Shown here: in pieces, positions 57,899 to 64,000 of the stretch
Position numbering within the stretch: position 1 is the first letter of the stretch
Layout of the letters: each line of letters starts with the position of its first letter
Assembly (NCBI GenBank): GCA_030867875.1
Contig: JAOWCC010000577.1
Coordinates: 70,365,012 to 70,429,011 of the forward strand
Direction: 5' to 3'
DNA: 64,000 bases
Origin: Actinernus sp. WN-2022
Lineage: Eukaryota; Cnidaria; Anthozoa; Actiniaria; Actinernidae
Notes under the pieces: generated by a model
Told to the model about the DNA's origin: nothing
Database searches by the model: none
What the model saw: only the letters and a program-made list of their open reading frames with translations
Made by a program: the position numbers and the translations under genes

Positions 57899-58050
57899 CT
57901 AAAGGAATAAAGTATCGATTCAAATTGTACTGAAACCCTTCGTCCATAGTTGTGTCGGCAAACAAATAAAGGAAGGCCTTTATTTGTTTGGTACATAACT
58001 TATGGACGAGGGGTTTCAGTACAATTTGAATCGATACTTTATTCCTTTAG
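57899..58050. repeat. 152-bp near-perfect hairpin
   Basis: Starts CTAAAGGAATAAAGTATCG and ends with the reverse complement. A central AAACAAATAAAGG ... CCTTTATTTGTTT also pairs. A short mismatch zone lies at CCATAGTTGTGTCGG. It is a MITE or a structural part of the host element 57387-60135. Confidence 0.85.
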
Positions 58051-58196
58051 CGTTTTCTCTATCTATATAAAAGCAGAATTTGCTTAAAATGCTGATCACT
58101 CAGCCGTAATAAAACAATTTGAATATAAACTTGAACGTTTACTGACTTTTCGCAGTTTTCAGAACAAAACGTAGATTCTCCAACGTAGATACAGAG

Positions 58197-59199
58197 CCAG
58201 TCAAATAAGTATCTCATCCAGTGATGCTAGCACACTCCGATGGAACATCTAGATGCTAAAACCAGCGTAGACGTATTAGTAATGAAATAACATTAATATC
58301 TCAGCCAGTAATAGCACACTCCGACGGAACATCTAGATGCTAAAACCAGTGAGACTTATTAGTAATGAAATAACATTAATATCTCAGCCAGTGATAGCAC
58401 ACTCCGACGGAACATCTAGATGCTAAAACCAGTGAGACTTAATTATTAGTAATGAAATAACATTAATATCTCAGCCAGTAATAGCACACTCCGACGGAAC
58501 ATCTAGATGCTAAAACCAGCGTAGACTTATTAGTAATGAAATAACATTAATATCTCAGCCAGTAATAGCACACTCCGACGGAACATCTAGATGCTAAAAC
58601 CAGTGAGACTTATTAGTAATGAAATAACATTAGTATCTCAGCCAGTGATGAAATTAGTATCTCAGCCAGTGATAGCACACTCCGACGGAACATCTAGATG
58701 CTAAAACCAGTGAGACTTATTAGTAATGAAATAACATTAATATCTCAGCCAGTAATAGCACACTCCGACGGAACATCTAGATGCTAAAACCAGTGAGACT
58801 TATTAGTAATGAAATAACATTAGTATCTCAGCCAGTGATGAAATTAGTATCTCAGCCAGTAATAGCACACTCCGACGGAACATCTAGATGCTAAAACCAG
58901 TGAGACTTATTAGTAATGAAATAACATTAATATCTCAGCCAGTGATAGCACACTCCGACGGAACATCTAGATGCTAAAACCAGTGAGACTTATTAGTAAT
59001 GAAATAACATTAGTATCTCAGCCGGTGATAGCACACTCCGACGGAACATCTAGATGCTAAAACCAGTGAGACTTATTAGTAATGAAATAACATTAATATC
59101 TCAGCCAGTGATAGCACACTCCGACGGAACATCTAGATGCTAAAACCAGCGTAGACTTATTAGTAATGAAATAACATTAATATCTCAGCCAGTGATAGC
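58197..59199 (+). repeat. 83-bp tandem array, 11 copies
   Basis: Units contain ATATCTCAGCCAGTGATAGC, CACTCCGACGGAACATC, TAGATGCTAAAACCAG and TTATTAGTAATGAAATAACA. Two units have a short extra ATGAAATTAGTATCTCAGCC segment. GTGAGAC and GCGTAGAC variants alternate along the array. Confidence 0.95.
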
Positions 59200-59328
59200 C
59201 GGAAGGGCTGATTAGCAAGATCCAGGATTTGGTGCACTGAAAAATATTATGCTGCCAAACTTGAATTATGTTCTCTAGTGTTTTTGAGATAAAAGAGATT
59301 CTGTAATAACACATCACAGAATAATTAC

Positions 59329-59924
59329 CCTGACGGCATTGCAAATAAAGCAGAACTCCATTTGGGGATATTTGGAGAGGCACCCGTTTTTCCATCTTTT
59401 CCTTGGCTTGACGGTGGTGTTAGGGGCCAGCAGCCAGAGTCCTGCTCCACGTTTGTCGGGGTACTACTAGGAGACTGCGGCATGGTTAATCGGCGGCGAC
59501 TGCCCGCTTCTTGACTTGCCCCAATCGCGCGCGCGCCTTCCACAGCGCCTCCGTCGTCTTCCAGGCAAGATTCGAGGTCTATGGATTCAAGGCTTGCCTC
59601 TAGACGCTCGAAATAGCGTTCCTCGAACACTTTTGAGTTTGCCTGATGCCTCAAAAGTGTCGAGACTACGCCAAATGTGGTAGCGACTACCTCGTGGTTT
59701 CCACATCCAATACTGTCGAACGAGGCGACATTTTCTGTAATCAACGCTTCTCGAGGAATTTTGGCGAAGTGTGTAGAAAATTGTTGTGGGAAGCTTCGAG
59801 AAATGTACTTGTTCGGCGACATTGAGCAAACCTTAGTGCTGAGAACATACCATTTTCGCTCAGCGTCTAATAATTTCGGACTGAAGACCCGAGGAAAGGT
59901 TGTAGCGCCTTTCCTCGGAGCCAT
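59329..59924 (-). CDS. Exon-like ORF of about 198 codons near the right end of the inserted element
   Basis: The ATG lies 211 bp inside the right end and the frame runs toward the interior. It ends at a donor AGG|GTAATT (59328) just before an in-frame stop. The product is not recognised. The N-terminal half looks globular (HFAKIPREALITENVASFDS, VVSTLLRHQANSKVFEERYF). The C-terminal half is Ser/Pro/Gly-rich and acidic. Balanced composition and a clean donor argue for a genuine first coding exon, perhaps captured host sequence or a transposon gene whose later exons are lost. Confidence 0.4.
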
Positions 59925-60136
59925 TGTGGATGAAACTGAAACTACCGCATGGGCTTCTCAGCACAAGATCATGTTACGGTTGTTCTCAAATTCCATCTCT
60001 ATGGGTCTTGATCGCTTCTGTTTGACAAGTTGATCCTCTATTGACAGATCTTCTATAATCCTACTTAGAGATCCTAACCGCACCTAAATTGGATTAAAAA
60101 CTGGGTACTTCCAGATAGACCCGGCTGCGTTGCCTC

Positions 60137-61914
60137 ATGAGGCCTCCCAATGGTCCAGTTGCTCCTTACGCTGGTTCCGCTGGTTTCCCCTGAAGCAGTG
60201 TCTGAAGCTGGAATGGGTCGAGTTGTGCGAGACGCGAATGCGCGAAGACCTGGTCTGGGGAGAGAAAGGTTGCTTGTACCGCTGCCGTACCCAAGGTGTC
60301 CGTAACGACAGGTATTGGTACCACGCCGAAGCCTACGATGTGGAGGGGACGGTGGTCAGTAACATCATCTCGGCGTGCCAGTTCCATTTCGACAAAAGCT
60401 TCGGCGAACTACTCCCGGACCCTCACTTCCCAGAGCAAGAAACCCGGTACATGAGAGAGCGTGCCATCACAGTAGAGTATGAGCACTTCCTAGCTTACCT
60501 GTACTTCCATTTGTGTGAACGGTACGCCCGGGCCACCCTGCGATGGAACGGCACCCACAACCTCAACCTGAGTTTTGACGAATGCCAGACCCAGGTGAGG
60601 AAGCATCACGAGAAAACACTCAAGGAGTTACGCCCCCATGTTACGAACCAAATCCTGAACGAAGAGTACGATCTTCTGTTGCCTATCTGGGGCCACTGCA
60701 CCACCGTGCTGTTGTACCAACTCTATGACTATTCGGAGTTTGAGTTGTACGCCTACGTCCAGGGAAGGCGAGTCATCTCCTGGCAAAGCGAGCGGTTGTA
60801 CCGTCTTGCCTACCACCTCAGTTACTGTATGGTCACCACGAGCCTGAACCGTCGTAAAGTGCGTGCCTGTGTCCTTCCTGCGACGCATGGGGTAGACGGG
60901 CTGACACCCGCGAGGAGATCATGCCTTGTCTTGAGGGATCACTTGATCACAGCCCTAGGGAAGTATAAAGTGGAGGAAGAGGACGAAGAGGAAGACGATA
61001 TAAAAGAAGAAGTAGAGGCCGACAAGAGGGTGGACCATAGGATGATGCTTAACGACGAAGACATGGAAGAAGAAGGGGATGAGGATGGCCTAAAGAGAGA
61101 GAAGAGGTTGAAAGAAGAGGAGGAGTACGACGAGAGGATGACCGAGAAGAGGAAGTTGAAGAGGCCCAAAGAAGCTCTGTCGTGGTTCGTGACGGCGGTG
61201 CGGTACTTTGTGGACCGGTTGACCTTCCATATGCTGCAGAGGCTCGGAGTCAATCATTTTGACCCTCATTTCGCGCTGACCCAAGGAAGCAAGGCTAGCC
61301 TGGACGACTTGATCATGGAATCAGAACCAGGGAGGCTCGTTTGGCTAGAGATCCTGGAAACGAACTTCAAGGCGCATATTCAAGGAACTTACTACGCTTT
61401 GCAGGAGGAGTTGGTCGCCACCATGATCACCCACCTGTTCCGGAAACGGAGGTACTCGAATGTGGACAATCCCCTCTACGACAAAGTGAGGCGTTTTGGG
61501 ATGCATTACGTCACCGGCATTCACGACACGTACCCCTCGGAAAGCATGGAAGCCCTGGTGCGAGAGACGACCCCAATGACGGACGGGCTCTTCCCTTACC
61601 TCAACACGGTGGCCCACAGTTTTGCGTGGGCCCTCTTCGAGGTGGAAGGAGAAGACAAGATCAACGAATTGTTTCCCGACGCCCCCGCTATGTTTGCGCC
61701 AGGGCTATTGGAGAAGGCCTTGAGGAAGGTCCACTTGGATCTCGAGCAAGGGATCTGCGTGATCCAGCAAGCGGTTGTCATTTTCACCAACCCCCCGACC
61801 TACACCTACAAACTGTATGAAGACAGCGGTAGGACGGTCTCGTTCGAGAGCAAGCACGCCACGGCTCAAGAAACCATCCAAGACGACGTCCCCGTGGGAC
61901 CTCTTAGCTTATAG
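60137..61914 (+). CDS. Virus-like element gene C, unknown protein, about 590 aa, early frameshift
   Basis: The long frame 60130-61914 has no ATG before 60238. The ATG of the ATGA junction (60137) is in a neighbouring frame that stops at 60191, right after TTTCCCC (60184-60190). Lack of one C there would explain the shift; recoding is possible but unlikely. The product is not recognised. About residues 278-340 form a Glu/Asp/Lys-rich segment (DEEEDDIKEEVEAD). The flanks are predicted globular, with Trp/Tyr/His-rich blocks such as WGHCTTVLLYQLYDYSEFELY and HYVTGIHDTYPS. No membrane segment. A poly(A) signal follows 19 bp after the stop. Confidence 0.55.
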
Positions 61915-61932
61915 TTTTTTTCTGTAAAAAAC

Positions 61933-61938
61933 AATAAA
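61933..61938 (+). terminator. Poly(A) signal AATAAA after gene C
   Basis: A canonical AATAAA lies 19 bp downstream of the gene C stop and about 50 bp before the next TATA box. It is the first such signal after gene A on this strand outside the inserted element, which fits one A-B-C message. Confidence 0.65.
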
Positions 61939-61989
61939 ATGTCAAGGGAAAATGACGGTGTCTGTCGTCTCTTTTCTAGGGGAAAAAAG

Positions 61990-61995
61990 TATAAG
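61990..61995 (+). promoter_or_regulatory. TATA box (TATAAG) of the integrase transcript
   Basis: Lies between the gene C poly(A) signal and the 78-codon ORF. Transcription would start near 62020, a few bases before the ATG at 62031. No CCAAT array is present, so this promoter is probably weaker than that at 56080-56380. Confidence 0.5.
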
Positions 61996-62030
61996 GGGGT
62001 TCCGCGCGCTAGACTCGGGGAGAGTACAGA

Positions 62031-62267
62031 ATGCCCTGCGGCGGAGGAGGAGGTCCGTCCCTCAAGTGCCAAGGCATTTTGAAACGTGTCCGTTGTCTCT
62101 TGGCGTGTTGCGGAGGAAAAGTGATTATTCAGGGATCTCATTTTGAGGATTATGGGGGAAAAGAAGGGGAAGAAAAAGAATCCTTCCGCGCTGCTCGAGG
62201 CGTTGTATTACGACCCCAGCAGCCCTGCTACCTTTGGGGGTGCTGCCCGTCTAGTGAAAGCGGCTAA
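62031..62267 (+). CDS. Small Cys/Gly-rich ORF overlapping the integrase start, 78 aa
   Basis: The first ATG after the TATA box. The peptide starts MPCGGGGGPS and contains LLACCGGK and ends in WGCCPSSES, so it is rich in Cys and Gly. The last 116 bases overlap the integrase gene in another frame. The part before 62150 uses codons freely, while the overlapping part is dictated by the integrase. It may be a genuine small viral protein or an upstream frame that lowers integrase translation. Not recognised. Confidence 0.35.
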   Translation: MPCGGGGGPSLKCQGILKRVRCLLACCGGKVIIQGSHFEDYGGKEGEEKESFRAARGVVLRPQQPCYLWGCCPSSESG

Positions 62268-63241
62268 CGAAGTAGGGGTGACCCGCACCACCACTTTAGC
62301 GTGGCTGAAAAAACATTTGACCTTTACGTTGCACCGACCCTTTCGAAAAAAAATTCTGCGAGGGCGCGTGCGCGTGCTGGCCCTCGACGAGCAATGGCAG
62401 GCGGATCTGGTGGACATGCAAGCCACGAGTTCCTTCAACAAGGGCTACAAACACATTCTGACCATCATCGATGTGTTGTCCAAGTACGCCTGGGCGGTCC
62501 CCCTGAAGAACAAGACGGGAGAGGAATTGGTGCGCGCCTTTACCCAAGTGTTCCGCGAACGGAAACCGTTGCGGTTGCAGACCGATGCCGGGACAGAATT
62601 TACCAACCGTAAGTTCCAGGCCTTTTTAAAAAAGAACGACGTGGCCTTTTTCGTCACGTACAACGAGACTAAAGCCCAGATTGCCGAGCGGTTCAACCGG
62701 ACGCTCAAGGGACGCATGTACAAATATTTCACGGCCACCGGGAAGAAAGAGTATTTGAAAGTCCTCCCCCAATTGGTGCTCGGGTACAACAGGGCCGTTC
62801 ACAGCAGCATTCGACGCGCCCCCATCACCGTCACGCCCTTCAACGACCACGAGGTACCGGGAAAAGGTGACGACGCCGAAGGGGAAGCCGAAGAAACCGT
62901 TGTACCGTGCCGGCGACACGGTACGGATTAGCAAAACCAAAGGTCATTTTGAAAAAAGCTATCTGGCCAACTGGTCGGAGGAAGTGTTCACGGTGCGGCA
63001 ACGGCTGGACTACCGCACGCCTCCCGTCTACCGGTTGGAGGACCTGAGCGAGGAAGGGTTGCGGGGGACGTTTTACGAAAGCGAGATGACCCCGGTGGCC
63101 GTGGAAAAAGAAAGTCTCTTTATCATCGAAAAGGTGTTGCAACGCCGCCCCGGCAAGAAGAACCACGAAGAAGTCTTGGTGAAATGGGAAGGGTACCCCA
63201 CCAAATTTAACAGCTGGGTCCCGGTCACTCAACTCCAGTAG
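62152..63241 (+). pseudogene. Polinton/adintovirus-type integrase with C-terminal chromodomain, one frameshift
   Basis: The enzyme would splice element DNA ends into host chromosomes. From the ATG at 62152 an N-terminal helical region leads to a retroviral-type core: DEQWQADLVDM (D85), the IIDVLSKYAWAVPLKNKTG block, QTDAGTEF (D144) and AERFNRTLKGRMY (E178), then YNRAVHSSI. This is the pattern of Polinton integrases. Near 62853-62865 the frame is lost; the remainder continues in the +1 frame to 63241 with an SH3-like segment (YRAGDTVRISKTKGHF) and a chromodomain (FIIEKVLQRR, VLVKWEGYPTKFNSW), which would bind histone tails. The -1 frame stops at once, so a one-base loss is the simplest cause. 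No RT or protease is near, arguing against an LTR element. Confidence 0.85.
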
Positions 63242-63242
63242 T

Positions 63243-63382
63243 ATACAGAATGCCGGTTCTGGCCCACATTGCATTTTTTTTTTCATGTAATGGACATCCT
63301 CACTTCGTTCGGCCCTCAATTCGTTCGGGGTCCATTAGATAAAAAAAAAAAAGTGTAATGTGGGCCAGAACACGGCATTGTG
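63243..63382. terminator. Long hairpin downstream of the integrase, probable transcript end
   Basis: Arms of about 50 bp (63246-63295 with 63330-63382) share TTCTGGCCCACATT and an A/T run, around a CACTTCGTTCGG ... TTCGTTCGGGG loop that also pairs. It starts two bases after the integrase stop. No AATAAA is seen here. In giant viruses such hairpins mark transcript 3' ends; that role here is inferred. It could also be a MITE. Confidence 0.6.
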
Positions 63383-63394
63383 GATTCTACTAGA

Positions 63395-63705
63395 GTTTAT
63401 TTATCGTATTTATACATTATATTAAGAGACCGGTTTCTAGCACATTTTTCCGGATTAGAGCAGTTTTGTTGTACTATTTTGTTGTTGTATTTTTTACATT
63501 TTAACACCCTATTAGAGAAACATGTTTATAAGGTATTATTTACTACTATAGTTCATTTATTGTATTTATACACAATATTAAAGGATTGTAGTTATAAGGT
63601 ATTATATCAAGGCTCGAACACTTGGTTTATAGTGCACTTATTACATTTCGACACCCTATTAGAGGAACGTAGTTATAAGGTATTATACCATATATAATCA
63701 TAGCT
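63395..63705 (+). repeat. AT-rich imperfect tandem repeat
   Basis: Two diverged units of about 150 bp each contain TTATTTATCGTATTTATACA-like, CACCCTATTAGAG and TTATAAGGTATTAT blocks. A frame stays open through it and gives an internally repetitive peptide, which I treat as a by-product. Confidence 0.65.
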
Positions 63706-63802
63706 GAGGAGAAAGAGAAGTATATAGTATATCACATCAAGCTTTATACGATATAAGCTACCTATTAGAGAAAGAGAAGTATATATAATATATCACATCA
63801 AG
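63706..63802 (+). promoter_or_regulatory. Duplicated leader/promoter block before the last gene
   Basis: The block GAGAAAGAGAAGTATATA followed by a TATATCACATCAAG ending occurs at 63708-63741 and again at 63770-63802, directly before the ATG at 63803. Each copy carries a TATA-like core. Duplication of a promoter or 5' leader is the simplest reading. Confidence 0.5.
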
Positions 63803-64000
63803 ATGGGTAAGCATATCATCCTTGATGAACCAATCCCCAAAACGGAAAAAAGACATTTACAACAACCAATACTTCCAGAAAAATATGTACCACAACCAAT
63901 ACCTAAACCACGTAGAAAACGTAAAGCTATACTTGTAGGATTCGATCCCATACATACATCTTCCAAGAAGGTCAAAACAATCAATAATGTTGAAACAATC
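63803..64000 (+). CDS. 5' end of an unknown Pro/Lys-rich protein, runs off the window
   Basis: The frame is open for 66 codons to the window edge. It starts MGKHIILDEPIP, contains PQPIPKPRRKRK (a nuclear-localisation-like or nucleic-acid-binding basic run) and IHTSSKKVK. Codon use is AT-rich, unlike genes A-C and the integrase, so it may belong to a different module or element. Function unknown. Confidence 0.5.
   Translation, partial: MGKHIILDEPIPKTEKRHLQQPILPEKYVPQPIPKPRRKRKAILVGFDPIHTSSKKVKTINNVETI

Larger units (their letters stand above)
57387..60135. mobile_element. 2.75-kb non-autonomous element between genes B and C, CATG target duplication
   Basis: The ends AGGCAACGCAGCCGGG... and its reverse complement pair perfectly over 29 bp. 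CATG flanks both sides (57383-57386 and 60136-60139). Leaving out the element and one CATG returns a single ATGA at the gene B/C junction. Four-base duplications are known for Sola, Academ, Chapaev and Ginger elements; the ends do not decide between them. The interior is AT-rich except near the right end. It carries a hairpin, an 83-bp tandem array and an exon-like ORF. Confidence 0.75.

Noticed and set aside
57382..60139. Genes B and C as one fused gene split by an element with 33-bp ends
   Set aside because: Removing this exact interval also leaves an open frame, but it needs an insertion without target duplication. The CATG duplication with a repeated ATGA overlap is the simpler reading.
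60939..61253. Ser-rich minus-strand open frame
   Set aside because: Mirror of the Glu/Asp-rich codons of gene C.
62859..62865. Programmed -1 frameshift at GGGAAAA in the integrase
   Set aside because: The -1 frame meets a stop almost at once; the chromodomain is in the +1 frame.
62152..63241. LTR retrotransposon (chromovirus) integrase
   Set aside because: No reverse transcriptase, protease, primer site or LTR is near. The core matches Polinton-type integrases better.
63380..63697. 105-codon ORF with repeated LLEE-YKVL peptide
   Set aside because: It lacks an ATG start and follows the DNA-level tandem repeat.

Overview
The window looks like nuclear DNA of an animal, most likely an anthozoan cnidarian (stony coral or sea anemone). 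This is inferred from spliced genes, tRNA-derived SINEs, several non-LTR retrotransposon fragments, Crypton-type tyrosine-recombinase elements, MULE remnants, an adintovirus/Polinton-type integrase with a chromodomain, and a very high density of foldback MITEs. I see no convincing ordinary host gene. Nearly everything with a recognisable signature is mobile or derived from mobile DNA. No database search was possible, so family names rest on motifs and element structure.

Layout: 1-5,000 holds a decayed MULE transposase on the minus strand, broken by other insertions. 5,000-13,000 holds a 9-bp-TSD foldback MITE, a complete tRNA-derived SINE, a decayed Crypton copy, an orphan acidic ORF, a 62-bp minisatellite (about 23 copies), a G tract, a LINE fragment and a second 9-bp-TSD MITE. 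13,400-16,800 is a broken Crypton carrying two insertions of one MITE family. 17,241-19,114 is a hAT-like non-autonomous element. 20,400-21,850 and 37,500-44,600 share a dispersed repeat family. 22,769-26,887 is a 5'-truncated LINE abutting a Crypton-type element whose 484-aa recombinase is intact.

26,937-33,242 is the best-preserved element. It is a 6.3-kb transposon with about 450-bp nearly identical terminal inverted repeats. Its two-exon gene (80-nt intron, about 1,500 aa) has a C-terminal half that resembles a FEN/PIN-type nuclease rather than a DDE transposase. 33,677-37,483 is a TTAA-flanked element with two further elements nested inside. 43,571-43,750 is an almost perfect 180-bp palindrome. 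49,302-52,076 has the split direct repeat arrangement of a Ngaro/PAT-like tyrosine-recombinase retroelement.

56,080 to the end is a GC-rich, compact, virus-like gene block, all on the plus strand. It starts with a CCAAT-array/TATA promoter, followed by three unrecognised genes in series whose junctions use 4-nt ATGA stop/start overlaps. The second junction is split by a 2.75-kb insertion with a CATG target duplication. A poly(A) signal, a new TATA box, a small Cys/Gly-rich ORF overlapping a frameshifted chromodomain integrase, a long hairpin and an AT-rich leader before a gene running off the window follow. I read this as part of an adintovirus/Polinton-like element. No polymerase or capsid gene lies inside the window to confirm it.
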